Source: Cloeon dipterum
Lineage: Eukaryota; Arthropoda; Insecta; Ephemeroptera; Baetidae
DNA length: 64,000 nucleotides
Assembly: GCF_949628265.1 (NCBI RefSeq)
Contig: NC_088786.1
Span: 5,146,001-5,210,000 of the forward strand
Direction of reading: 5' to 3'
Below are positions 20,601 through 31,900 of this stretch, in pieces (position 1 is the stretch's first letter; every line of letters begins with the position of its first letter). A program made the position numbers and the translations under genes. The notes under the pieces are model-generated. The model was not told the origin of the DNA, ran no database searches, and saw only the letters and a program-made list of their open reading frames with translations.

Positions 20601-21498
20601 GGTCAGGCCAATCGCAGCCAGACAAACGCTCGAAGGTGCTGAGGATCGCACGGCTCTGGTTCGGCAAACACCGCCTCTCAAGGTAACGCAGCTAGCCCGC
20701 TTTTCAGAGCTTTCACTCTGTCAGTCAGACCCAACACCAAGACAACTGCGGCGATTGAGCCAAAATACTTCGTAAATTATTTTGCACTTAATGCCACGGA
20801 GTGTGCACGTGCATCTTAATTTGCATGACCGCGCAAGCAGCGATTTATTCTCCTTAGCAAAGCGACGATGGATGCTCGGAATCACGCGTTGGTCAATGAA
20901 ACTAAATGGTCTATTCAATTGGGACGAAAGAGAGAGACGAATTTGTTGATTGTTTTCATCTTCCAGCAACCACAGTAAATTGCTTTCAGAGTCAGTCGCG
21001 CGTTAAAGACGAAGAAAGACACGCCTTGATACTTTTTGGTTAGGGTTCAAGTAACATTTTTAACAAGGTGTACATACATAAATACATGTTACATTCAATA
21101 ACAAATTAAACGCATTGTTTTTAAATGACCCATTCCAATCATTGAGTAAGTTGAAATGTGTAGTTGGGGAAATTCCAGGTCACTGATATCTTTTGCATTT
21201 TTGCATGAACGAACGTGCAAAAATCCACAACAGCGCAATAACACGATCCTGCTGCGGCCACGATTTATAAGCCGCTAGCGCTGTTTTCTGTTATAATGCA
21301 TGCACTCCTGGTCTCGCGAGCAATCAAACACGGCAACATGTCATCAAACATAATTAATCCTGCACCGTGCGATGACAATCGATCGACTGACAAAAATAAA
21401 CAAACCTGGTCCAGCGGTAATCCTGAGTAGTCAGCGAGCGGCATCAACAGCTTGCTCCCCATGTACGCGGGCACCGAGGGGTTGTCGATCGACTCCAT
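11619..21498 (-). CDS. oys: MBOAT1/2-type lysophospholipid acyltransferase (oysgedart-like)
   Basis: Membrane-bound O-acyltransferase of the ER that reacylates lysophospholipids in the Lands cycle. Ten exons read downward: 21498-21406, 15458-15313, 15199-15122, 14918-14827, 14765-14654, 14595-14457, 14391-14250, 14131-13923, 13503-13306, 12053-11619. Phases agree and the product is 547 residues (MBOAT2 is about 520). Several hydrophobic segments are visible, such as FVVGQVTALLLAALL after the first exon and the helices in the last exon. The MBOAT signature is clear: Asn350 in SNWNKGTSTWL and the active-site His381 in LSAVWHGFHPGYY. The start opens MESIDNPSVPAYMGSKLL and sits in a GC-richer promoter region divergent to the USP gene. 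The first intron is 5.9 kb; the last intron holds a hAT MITE. Assignment to oysgedart rather than its paralogue nessy/MBOAT5 rests on the N-terminal pattern and is fairly but not fully sure. Confidence 0.92.
12527..12858 (-). mobile_element. hAT-type MITE, copy 1 (intron of the MBOAT gene)
   Basis: A 332-bp insertion flanked by perfect 8-bp direct repeats gcagtatt (12519-12526 and 12859-12866), the target-duplication size of hAT transposons. Read on the minus strand it starts cagggttcaccaat and aligns throughout with the copy at 35859-36207. The other end has lost about 8 bases of the terminal inverted repeat. No transposase is encoded. Confidence 0.88.
16282..16374. repeat. Nested inverted repeats, possible structured RNA or transposon remnant
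   Basis: An outer pair CCTCTGC/GCAGAGG encloses an inner pair CAGGTCCCA/TGGGACCTG with extra flanking matches (CAC/GTG), so the segment of about 93 nt can fold into a two-tier hairpin. A T7 run follows near 16390. The block is much richer in G and C than its surroundings. No known RNA family was recognised; it could equally be part of an old transposable element. Confidence 0.4.
18917..18960 (+). repeat. Short imperfect tandem repeat (accaagatcaag type)
   Basis: Near-identical units of about 12 bases, variations on caagatcaagac, repeat three to four times. A simple local duplication in intronic DNA. Confidence 0.6.
19213..19227. promoter_or_regulatory. CTCF-like motif, copy 1
   Basis: ctgccacctggcgat; on the minus strand the core CCAGGTGGCA fits the CTCF core pattern SYAGRKGGCR. 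A near-identical 15-mer lies at 28861 in the RhoGEF/TANGO1 promoter, each just after a tact(g) sequence. Confidence 0.35.
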
Positions 21499-22517
21499 CG
21501 TGTCAGGGGTTTTGCTGCTGTAATATCGCCCTCTTGCAAAAAAGTTGCGATCAGCCGAATAGGCCTTCCTTACAGCATGCTGTGGCCGAACGGGCCGCTA
21601 CCCGTTGTAGAATCCGACCTCTCTGTGTTGGCCGCGCGGCAATGGCAACGGTGCCTCGCCCGCCCGCTCCTGGGATCTTCGCTTTCGAGAGCCGAAGCGA
21701 GCGAGGATACGACAACGACGGGTGGCGTGAGAGGAGGGCGTGGGTGTGTAGATTTTTCCCCTCCAGCCGCCTGGTCTACTTTCCACCCCTCTTTTTAGGG
21801 ACAACTGAAGGTATCACGAAGCGAAACTCCTGCCACCTCTTGACTAGGTCAGGAAACTTATTTTTGCTTTTGACCAATCAGAGGTTTTCTCTGCGGCCAA
21901 TCTCACTCGGATTCGTCCTTGCGCCGATCGCCATATTTACATTCTTGTACTCCTGTCGGAAGTTAATGCGTGCTCTACGTTTCGCGGTCTTTTTCCACAT
22001 TTTTTCTCTGATTTCGCCGGTCAATTTTGACAGTTTTACGGCGTGTGCTGTTTGTACGGAGCTCAACACGGATGTAGACATTTCTGGCGAGCAGTTTTAA
22101 CCCGTAATTTACTTCATTTACGGTGAGTTGGCCTGCTTGCGGCGTGTCCGAAGTTTGTTGCGGTGTATGGCGCGCGCTCTTTCCATTTGTGTAATTTTGG
22201 GTCACAATGCCTCTTGTTACCTTAATGCTACAACTTGTGACTATCATTCACCACAATTAACCTTGTTTGCGATTTTTGCTCCGTGTGCCAGTGCCTTGAT
22301 CGGAATTACATGCGACTTTACTCATTTTAGCATCTTTAATCATGCATTTAGTTTGCCAATGACAACAAACACACATGCGTGCTGTTGTTTCCCGCACTTT
22401 TCCTTAGATAGTTTTCGGTCAAACTGGATTATTTGATTTTACTATGAAGAAGCTTTTCACTGTCAATCTTGTCACTGTTTCAATTTAGGCTTTTCTGATT
22501 GCTTGCATTAATTTTAG
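21499..22517. promoter_or_regulatory. Divergent promoter region of the MBOAT and USP genes
   Basis: About 1 kb between the two start codons, GC/CpG-richer between 21550 and 22150. Two CCAAT boxes lie close together at about 21875-21905 (gaccaatcagagg and gcggccaatctc), fitting NF-Y sites. A splice donor cg|gtgagt at 22122 paired with the acceptor ending at 22517 suggests that the USP mRNA starts with a noncoding exon ending at 22122. No TATA box is evident. Confidence 0.6.
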
Positions 22518-22522
22518 GACCC

Positions 22523-25197
22523 ATGACGACATCGCCTTATCAGTCGCCAAATTCAGGTCCCAGGGTAAGTGAAATTTATTATTATGAAACAAGCCATACT
22601 CAACCTGCATCAATCGTCGATGCAGCTTCCTTCAATGTTTCAAGCACGCCAGAGGACCAACTCGTTTCAAAAAACGCCTGGTAGTGCAAGCAGAAAACCC
22701 TTACTTGCCTCGTTAACGCCAATACTAAATAAATTCCCAAAATCGTAAGTTGGTGTACACATTTTAGAATTCTATAAAAAAAATTCGAAATTTCAGTACC
22801 ATTGCAAAGCATGGGTCTCCAGAACCGATCAAAAAGAAAGAAATCTCATACAACAGTAGCAGAGGCAAGATGTTGACACAACTAGCCCAGATCCGAGCGC
22901 CGGTTGAAAACTTCTACAGTGCGTCTTCTAGTCAGACAATGTTGAGAGAGGACAACTATGTAGAACCTCATAAACAATTGGCTGATAACAGCAACTTAAC
23001 TGTCACCTTGTGTTCACCTCCCAAAGTGCAACTTCAAATCAGACGAAAAATAAGTGCGGACACACCAAATTTGACCTCGTCATTCACAAAAAACGAGGAT
23101 TATCCTGTAGCCAAGAAGGCCAAAAAGGAACACATCATAGAACCTCACCTCATTGGGTAAGCTCAAAATTGGAGAAATTGTATTTTTTCTGTGATTTGTT
23201 AACTTTTCCCTCAATAAAATAATTTCTTTATGCCAGAGCCAATTAAGTTGGAATTCTTAAATAGATGTAGGACTCTGGTCATTATTTTTGCCAAATATTA
23301 ATTTCCTCATTTTCTTGTTCAATTAGTTTCAGAAACCAAGGCGCAACTTGCTACATGAACAGTGTACTGCAGGCGCTGTCTAGCCTGGACAACTTTTGCA
23401 AAGACGTGCTTGAAGAAATGCCCATGATGAGTTCACAACTGTGTCCTCTGCAGTCACTGCTGCAAGAAAGACTGAAAGGCAATGAGGACAACGTGTTCAT
23501 TTGTTTGAGGGAGCTGCACAGGCGGTTTGGCTTTGAAGTCAACCACTCCTTTGCGGATCACAACGAACAGCAAGACCTGGATGAATTTCTCACCCTCTAC
23601 TTGGATACGATTGACACGCAAATCTACAGCATTCGAAAGTTTCTGGACCCTACTGATTTCCGTCCCACGCTTGTGAAGAGGAACTTCTCTTTCGAAGATA
23701 TAGAACGGAGAGTGTGCATGTCGTAAGTATTCCCAACAGGAAATGATTCTCCCAGTGTTGATGCGAACTCAAATTTCAGATGCCAGAATGAAAGGGTCAA
23801 CAGGCAGTCCAACTTTCTAATGCGCTTATCTTTGACGGAGGAAGGTGGAAAGAAGTCGATTCAACAACTTGTGGAGTCTGGGATGGACTGCTCATTTGAC
23901 GAGTGTTCAAATTGTAGAAACACAAATGCTGTTAAAACTTCAAGAAAGTTTCTGAGATTGCCAAGGTAGATTTAAAAGATAAAATTATATGCTTAAATTA
24001 AAATTTAATTAACTAGAACGCTCATGATCATACTGATGAGGTACAACAACGACTGCCAGAAATTGGTGACCCCAGTCACCATCGATCCTTACTTGGTGCT
24101 GGACAGCTTTTTGTCTGAAGATTGTGTACCACCCTACTACCCAAAGACGGGTGTTGCTGCGCGTGTTTCTTCAAAACCAGAAGTTGAGAGCAGAGCTGTG
24201 CAGACAGACCCTGACATCTTGGAAATCGAAAATCCTGATACACCTGAAACCGATACTGAAGACATGAAGGTAATTGTTTTTCCATTTCAGCTCTTAGGCC
24301 ACCGGAGAATTTTTAAATAAAACTTTCAAATTTGCAAGTTCAATCGTGATTATTGTCGGCAGGTGGAATTAAGTAACACATTACCTGGAAAGACCCTAGA
24401 TTTTAGATATTTGATAGGAAAATGCGAATATTTTGTCCCGCGAACTTGATTCTTGTCATTTAAGGCTGGTTTCTGGAATTAAATCTAAATGATGACTTGT
24501 TAGGATTGCAGTGTCAGTGGATGTGGTACTGAACGAAAGCAGCATTCAATATTTAAATTAAAAAGATAAAGAAAATATCATTTTTTGCAGGAGGCGATAA
24601 ACGCCAGCATGCAGGATCTGGATCAAGCTACCAGAGAAGAAGAAGAGATTAAACTTGCCATTGGAAAAAGCATCGCTGACCAAGACCCTTTTTCGGTGAA
24701 TATAAATTTTTTTATTGTTTTATTATATAGTACCAAAATGCTAATGTCTTGACTCTATAGAGAAAACCGGCCGCAAATGTAGTCTACCGCCTCTGTGCAG
24801 TTGTGAATCATTACGGTGATACTCCTAATTCAGGTCACTACAAATCTGATGTGTTCAGAAAAAGTGCGTCCCAATGGTTCAACTACAACGACATGTTTGT
24901 TGAAACTAAAACCACGGAAGAAGTGCTCTCTGGCGGTGAAGAGGCTTGCTACCTGCTGGTGTATGAATACGAGTAAGCTATTCTGTTAATAGGTAGTTTA
25001 GAGTGATACTAAATAGATTTTGACGTCCTTTCAGTGGGGAATTGGAGGAATCGAAAGCCGATCTTGAAGTAGAGCAACGGTTTACTGAACTCAGTGAGGA
25101 AGCAAAGGAGAACATCAATGAATTTGTCAACTCATTGGTTGTTAGCGAGGGAGATTTGCCAAAAAATCTAACTACGCGTGACGTTAATTGTGCGTAG
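22523..25197 (+). CDS. USP37: Ubiquitin carboxyl-terminal hydrolase, USP37-like
   Basis: Cysteine protease that removes ubiquitin from substrates. Nine exons: 22523-22564, 22626-22744, 22797-23156, 23327-23722, 23780-23965, 24017-24269, 24591-24695, 24761-24972, 25035-25197; 611 residues. The USP domain runs from about 174 to 545: Cys box NQGATCYMNS (Cys182), His box NSGHYKSDV (His513) and WFNYND (Asp531). Two ubiquitin-interacting motifs of A-x-x-x-S type, EAINASMQD and EEEIKLAIGKSIADQ, interrupt the domain at about 453-485, the arrangement typical of USP37. The N-terminal 170 residues are Ser/Pro/Lys-rich and too short for the PH-like domain of vertebrate USP37 (about 979 residues). The zinc-ribbon is partly kept (CSNC). 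Exon 1 encodes only 14 residues. Being a USP is certain; orthology to USP37 is inferred from the UIM insert and tail. Confidence 0.9.
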
Positions 25198-25887
25198 ATT
25201 TATTGTTCTGGTATATCATGGCCTTGGACTTCTTCCATCACACTGACCAATTGAAGAAACCACTCACTTATCACTTAAAGAAATATACTTGAAAGGCTGC
25301 TGTCCTTTGTTACACAAAAGAGTGAATACTAGGAAAACCATCTCCTCAATTGTACTTATATAGTTCCAATCCAGAAGCTGTAACTTATATTGTCACTTTT
25401 ATGTGTAATAATGTACATAACTGTAATATCTTAAACCCAAGGAGGCTGATTTTCTAAATTATATGAAAAGACTCTGTATAAGAAACATGTATGTAGGTGA
25501 ACTAATGGTCAGTTTTATTTTCTTTGTTGTTAGTTTTACTTGTCTCGCCACTGTTTTAAAATTACGTTTTATACGAAGGCAACTCGCATTCCAAAATATT
25601 TACAATAGGGGTTCCTTGATTTGTAACAGGTTTCATCGTTTTGAGTCTGCATACTTTAACATCAAAGCCCTGAGAGTGATGCATTAAATGTAGACTGAGC
25701 ATTGCTAACCTGTAGACGAAAATGCAGTACGAAATTTTAAAAGAAAAAGTTAAATGCATATTCTGAAAGTTGCTTTATTGCAAAATTGGGTTTCATTTTC
25801 AGCTTAAGAGTTATACATTTATATGTAATGTTACACTAATTGTCAACGTCATGTATAAATGTGCAAGACATATTTTATATTAGGGAA

Positions 25888-25893
25888 AATAAA
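25888..25893 (+). terminator. Poly(A) signal of the USP37-like gene
   Basis: AATAAA about 690 bases after the stop codon, the first perfect hexamer in a suitable place. The 3' UTR would cover 25198 to about 25915. Confidence 0.6.
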
Positions 25894-25976
25894 ATCAGTC
25901 CTGCTGTATATATGGAACTGGACTGCTGAAGAAAAGGAAACTGATTTTGATTTATAAAGGTCACAATTTCGAATTT

Positions 25977-25982
25977 TTTATT
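25977..25982 (-). terminator. Possible poly(A) signal of the RhoGEF gene
   Basis: AATAAA on the minus strand, about 545 bases past the RhoGEF stop. It lies within 90 bases of the USP signal on the other strand, so the two 3' UTRs would nearly touch or overlap. Confidence 0.45.
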
Positions 25983-26526
25983 ACTCATTAAGTGTCGCAT
26001 TATGAAAATTCGTAACTGTCAGTATGCGTGGTAAGTAATCGATGGAAGTCAATTGTAAACCTATACTCTCGAGGTATTATTTGAACTTTGAAGAACTAAT
26101 TTTGGTTATAATACTCGAGAAACAGACTTCCCTCACATAGCACAGAAATTGGCTAATTAAAAGTACACTACATAATAACTAAATATAATCGAAGGTATTT
26201 GAGTATTATCATGGTTATAAGTAAAAGGCAGTGGTACAAGAAATGAGATTCCATCTCAACTTAAGTTACTTCTACTAACATAGAGCCAGGAACTATTTTT
26301 TGAACACTGATGAGAAAAAGTAGGATATGTTTCGCACGACATCAACGCAATGCTTTGTCAACGCAACGCTTTTTGCCTTCGGAACAGCCAACTGGTTGGC
26401 CGCACTCTCTTCATTAGATTCGGCATTTGGTCCAAAATGCAGACTTCTAGGTTGTGTTTTGGTCTCCTCCATCTATGTTAACATCAATAATTTTACTGGC
26501 TGTGAATAAACACAGTTAAGCTTTTT

Positions 26527-28476
26527 TTAAAAACCCACCTCTGGCCGGTTGATGCTTGCATTTTTCATTCTCTTTGGAGTGAAACAAGAAGTGGAGGAAT
26601 TGAGGGCTTTGTGCGCCTCCAGCGCCTGCTGCTTCCTCAGAGGGTACATACTGTCTTTAGGAGGACTAGGTGATAGGCGGGAAAAGTAGCGTGTGTTTGG
26701 AACGAAAATCTTGGTATTCAATGAAGTTGTTGAACTGCTAGGTGATGACTGTTTTCTCTTCCGAAATTTTCCCTTAGACACTTTAGCACAGGGCGAACAG
26801 CCCTCCTCTAGATCCTCTATGCGTTTTGGGAGTCGCTTCTTACACGTTGGTTTTCTTAGCGTTTGTCTTGATGTTTTCACCTGCAATTACCAGCATTAGA
26901 TACTGCACCATAATTTGTTTCAAAGGATTTAGAAAGTTTACAAGCAAACCTGCCCTGCAAAAGGACAAATTTAAATGCTAATGATGAGATGTTAGAGAAA
27001 AATAATAACTACTTAGAGATAAAAAGTAGCTATACTTCTTAAGAGATTAAAATATTTGGAGAATTTAGAAGAATAACAAGGGAAATAATTGTCTAACCTC
27101 ATTGATAATTTTGTTCATTAGGGATGTCCATTGTTCTCCTTCGTCTTGGTTCTTAGCAAAGAGTAGGAGAGTTTCTGTGCCACATTCAACTTTAAACACA
27201 GCTTGCCCGAGAATAGTTTCGATACTGGTCCTTTCCAACGGAAAAGCGTATCGACAATCAAGCTGTCCTGAACGGACTCGGCAGCACAGAAACATGTCTG
27301 ATAAGAGTATCAAGTGGACTTGTAGAGCTTTCGTGCCACATTTGGTGACCTAAAAACAAAGAATGTTGAAACAATTCTAGCAAAATTCCGGCACAAACTA
27401 CCTTCATGAAATAACCCTCTTTAAGAAAGGTTCTGCCAGGTTTAATAACCTGAGGCCAGTTGTCGAGAAGACTTTCTTGCAGGTCAACAAGACGCTCAAA
27501 CTGTTCTTGTTCGCTGATAAGGGCGTCTACGCGAGCGGCACTGGCCTCTACACTCTTCAGTGCCTCTGCAAGAAAATCTTTGTTAGCTGTTGAAAAGAGG
27601 ATATAAATTTAAATTTAGACCTTGCAGAGTTTTAAGCTGAGGATCATCCTCGGGGGTGTGGGCGGTGACCTCTTTAAGGAGCAGTCTATATCTAGGCAGT
27701 CTCTGCACAGGGGCGATCAGCAGAGACTGAAGAGTGGAGCTCACCTCAGGCCTTGATTCTTGGCTTTGGAGGAATGTGTGCAAAGCGAGACCATGCTTTC
27801 CAGACCTCAGGCTCTGCAACAGGAACACATTAGGCACAAATGGACCGCATTAAATTATTTTTACTTGTAGGGTTGCTGTAGCTTTTTGATATCCGCAGGT
27901 ATACACAGAGTACATTTTTAGGAATGGAGCTAATCGCACAAAAGCCGGTGCCAAGTTCTCGTCCTTACAACTCTGCAGCTCTTGCACCAGAGCACCAGCA
28001 ACATTGTAAACAGTCTCAATTTGTCCAAAAATAGTGGTGAAATTCTCAGTTGACATCATTCTTCTTACTTTAATTGGTCCCATAAAATACTGAAAGAAAT
28101 CTTTGTTGAAAAATAAGTAAATTTAAATAAGATTATGCAAACCTTCATGATGGTTTCTATTTGTTTAACATAGCTTAGCTCTGAAGACAGAATTTCTTGT
28201 GTGGCCCTTGACCTCAAAGATGTGTGCAAGATCTGGTGCCCATTTATCTCGCTTAAAGCACTGATCACTGTGTATACAAAGAATGAAATTAACATTTTAT
28301 TTGGATAGATAGCATTATGTAGCAATAAGAGACATGTCAAAAAAGTACAAACCTTTGCATCTATTTTCTGTGTTAAGTAAATTTTTCTCCTCAATTACTT
28401 GCTGTAGTTCCACACTCAATGGCCTTTGTTTCGCTGGTGGAGTGTGGTTCATGCTTAAGTCTGCATTACTTGTCAT
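26527..28476 (-). CDS. DH-PH Rho guanine nucleotide exchange factor (ARHGEF39-like)
   Basis: Predicted to activate Rho-family GTPases. Seven exons read downward: 28476-28353, 28267-28143, 28089-27865, 27813-27621, 27565-27402, 27349-27098, 26880-26527; 478 residues. The Dbl-homology domain covers about residues 55-240, with conserved segments ATQEILSSELSYVKQIETI and APVQRLPRYRLLLKEV. A PH domain follows (about 265-360, ending in QWTSLMNKII), then a basic, Ser/Pro-rich tail of about 118 residues in one exon with clusters such as KRLPKR and KGKFRKRK that could be nuclear localisation signals. No SH3, FYVE or BRCT domain is present. The start chosen is the ATG at 28476 (context AAAATGA); a second in-frame ATG lies at 28452. 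The domain call is sure; the ARHGEF39 label is a best guess from the compact DH-PH layout. Confidence 0.88.
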
Positions 28477-28926
28477 TTTGTCGTTTTGTTTCGTTTTCGA
28501 TGTCCACAGATTCAATTTATGTTCATAACTCGTGCCGTTTTGTAGATACCGAATGGCACGTGCAACATCACACGCACGGTGAACTCAAAAATCCTCCTGA
28601 AAGACATGCTTTGTGATATAAATTGAAGTAAGTCATGAATAAAAACGAATATTTTGTCAAAATCTTGTTCCCGTTAAAGTGTGTAGTCGGACACATGATA
28701 GGCGACACGCATATAAATTGAATAATTCGACACAAAACTCACCGAAAATGTTTATAAAACACGGGTTGTTTCAACGATTTCTCGAAGCCATGTTTACACC
28801 GAATTTAAAATATCCGCGCGGTCTAGTAAAACTGGTCTACGCTCCAATACCGCGGTACTGCTGCCATCTGGCGAAAGACAGCAGCAGGATGTTGACGTGT
28901 ATCTGTGCGAGAGACCCTCTCTAAAA
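28477..28926. promoter_or_regulatory. Divergent promoter of the RhoGEF and TANGO1 genes
   Basis: Only 450 bp separate the two start codons, so both promoters and 5' UTRs must fit here unless distal noncoding exons exist. It contains the palindrome taccgcggta (about 28850-28859) immediately before a CTCF-like motif at 28861-28875. Confidence 0.65.
28861..28875. promoter_or_regulatory. CTCF-like motif, copy 2
   Basis: ctgccatctggcgaa; the minus-strand core CCAGATGGCA fits the CTCF core pattern SYAGRKGGCR. It lies 52 bases before the TANGO1 start codon. Confidence 0.4.
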
Positions 28927-31900
28927 ATGCAGATTTTAGCCAAATTTCTCGTTTTTAGCTCGCTTTTAGTCATCTCGCTAGTTCATGCTAGGATCTCCGA
29001 CCTTCGGCTGTGCGTCGACGAAAATTGCTCAGGTGAGTCGAGCTGAGCGGTAGTCGAATCGTTTGACTTTCCCTAAGGGCTCACCCCAATCTGCTCCATC
29101 ACCCATCGTACTACCATTCATACACGTCGCAGTCTTCCTGGGATGTCAGCATGACTCATTTTTTTAATTTTGTAAACAAAAGGATTCCCGGCTACGTTTA
29201 TCCTTCATTCCATTGAACGCATGGAGATACATAATTGCTTACATGTGCTAAACCATGTGTGTGTGCCAATTAATCTGTCTATGTATGTATGCATGTACAT
29301 AATTTTTGGAAATCTTGATAATAATATTATTAGATTATTTATTTATTTAATGAATGCACTGAGAATTTTAAAAACAAGAATTTGTTTTGATGATGCTAAA
29401 TTTTAAATTTGATGATTTTCATGATTAAAATTTTTTTTATTTTTTATTTACGTAGATGTGAAAATTACAAATCCCCATTCAAATTGTCCTCATCAATTTC
29501 CCTTGAATTAAATCTGAAGCTATCCTTGGATTTAAGCCATTATAAATTGTGTTTATGATAAACACACGTGTCTGTGTTGTGCTGTGCGTGAGTATTTGTC
29601 TGTCCGGTCTGTCGGCTCATACACGCAGAAGCCTCAAAAGTGTGCGAAGAAAAGAAAGGGTGACTCGACTCGGATTTATACGCATTCCAAGCAGTGCTCA
29701 ACAAGTGAGCTTGAAACCTTGGAAAGCAAATCGCTTACGCATGACGTACAAATTGCACGCGCTTATTTACCATTTTGCCTTTGTCCCTTCCTGACATCGA
29801 TTCATTTAGAATTTAATATAATTGAAATCCCATTTTGGTTGCAGTGCCTGTTTCGATAGCACGTTCAGTGTTGTCTTACAACAGCGATGACGCCAGAATC
29901 CTGTCCTTTAAACCGTCAGACAAAATTGTCATCTATAGCAAGTCTGCTGGCAGCAAACCTGACCTTTGGGGAGCGGAGGTGTGAATGTCTTAACCACGCT
30001 CATAGCAGGGTGTGAATAATTGTCCTCTGTCCGCAGATCAATGGAAAGAGGGGTTACGTACCTAAAGACTTGATCAGAGAGCAGAAAATTTTAAACAGCA
30101 ACCTCAAGTTCACTGTTCCTACTGAACAGGTGGCCCAAGAAGCTGAGAAAAATCCTGAAAATGAAGCCACCGTAAAGCCTTTTCTTCCAACACCTGTGCC
30201 TGACACTCAGCAAGAGCTAAATGGTACTAACTGTTCAAATATATCAGTGCAGCAAAGAAAATTTTAAAAACTTGAGATTGTCAGCACATAATAACGCTTT
30301 GTTTTAAATTTTTATAGTTTAAGACGCTTTTGGTAATAATAATTGTTAATTTTACTTATCAAAGAGCCAAACTTTCTTTCATTTTCACTTCGGCGCAACA
30401 TAGCAATACAGAAATTTGCTTGATACATGAAATTTATTGAACCTTTACTCTTCCAGAAATATGCATAATTTGATTATTGTCAAGGTGCCTGATGATTTTA
30501 ATTTCCTGTCAACAGAAAACGATCCAAATGTGATAGTGGTGGATGGGACCACAATATACATGTCCGAAGATTCGGACATAGAGAAAACAATTACTACTGG
30601 GCCTCCACCCCCTCCAGAAACTATCCCTCCCGCTCCTAGTAGTGAGACGCCACTTCAGCCACCTACCAATCTGAACTCAGCTAAGGAGGAAAGCATACCT
30701 GACCAACCTCAAGAGGAGCTCACAACACCTGAACCGGAGACGCCGGACAAAAAACCTCTTGTAGAGGAGGAGGGAGTCAAGACAGATGATAGCACAGAGG
30801 CGGTTTCTGAACCTCCTGAGGTGGCAAAGGATGAAACAGTTATGGAATATATCAGTGATACCTTGACAGGGTGGTTGGATGCGAGTGGTGAGGGTAAACA
30901 GGAAGAAGTGGACACAGGACAGGATGTCGGTCAGTCGGAAGAGGTTACAGAAAGTGTGACAGCGGAGCCACCTGAAGACGTTCAGGTTGACCTTACTAAA
31001 ATCAACCTCTTGTCCACCAAGGGCAACAAACAAGAACCTGAGGTTAACGAGGCACTCAAAGTTGTGGTGGATGAGCCACCAGTTCAGACAGTACCAAGTC
31101 CACACCCAGATGTAGAAGAAAGAGAATCTTCAGATGAAATTTACCATCAATATCCTAGTTCCACAACTCTGCAGGCAGAAGAGATGGCTTCTCAGGAAAC
31201 CTCAACGGAAGTTTCATTCAATGAAGAGGACAGCCGGCCGCCTTTATCTGCAGAAGATGAAACGTCATCGGAAGTGCCATTGTACAGTGAGGAAGTGACA
31301 ACTGAGTCAGCAGAGGTTACGTCGCCTCCGCCTGAAGAGACAGCTTCAGAAGAAACTACCATGATGTCCCAATTTGAAATTCTTCAGCCTTTAGAAGAGC
31401 AAAAGCAAGAGGAGGTACAGTACAGTCCCTACCAAAACTATGAAACTGGCCAGGTGGTAGAAGTTGAAACCGAAAAGGTGGAGGAAGTTACCACTGAAAC
31501 GACACTTGTTGTTGAGGAAGCCCATCCGCCTGTTGTTGAAGACGAAACAACAGTTCCATATCCGCCTCTGGTATCTGAGGAAGTGACGCCAGCGCCGGCA
31601 GTCCAAGAAGACGCAGCTGAGAGTACAACCTCTGCAGACTCTGTTGAAACTACGCCCTCTGCAGACACTGCTGAGACGACTATGACTGAAGAGTCCCCAC
31701 AGGAGGAAACAACCCCGTTAGAGAGAGACTCGGGTGGGATATTTGCTGATTGGGTTTACAATCTGTTTGGAAGCTCAAGTAGCGAAGAGGCTACGGATGC
31801 CACGCCAGAGCAGGTGATCACTGAAAAGCTTCTCGCTGAGGAGCCACCAGCCGAAGAGAGTGCGTCGTCTGGGTCATGGTTTTCATTTGGTTCTACTGTC

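Larger units (their letters stand above)
15459..21405 (-). other. Long first intron of the MBOAT gene
   Basis: Nearly 6 kb with no coding exon I can support. It contains a GC-richer block with strong inverted repeats (16270-16640), another GC-rich block (16810-17050), a CTCF-like motif at 19213, a short imperfect direct repeat of accaagatcaag type (18917-18960), and a promoter-like block near 20570-20770 with a CCAAT motif. These are candidates for enhancers or alternative promoters. The remainder is AT-rich. Confidence 0.55.

Noticed and set aside
21372..22100. 242-codon plus-strand frame over the MBOAT first exon and promoter
   Set aside because: It overlaps a well-supported exon on the other strand and lies in a CpG-rich promoter region; no similarity to a known protein was recognised and there is no splice context.
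28477..28515. N-terminal extension of the RhoGEF frame up to 28515
   Set aside because: The codon there is TTG, not ATG; the first ATG in frame is at 28476.
30437..30515. In-frame 5' extension of the large TANGO1 exon
   Set aside because: Joining the previous exon to the acceptor at 30456 gives a stop; only the acceptor at 30515 keeps phase with the donor at 30223.
30677..31105. 142-codon minus-strand frame in TANGO1
   Set aside because: Antisense shadow of the Glu/Thr/Pro-rich exon.
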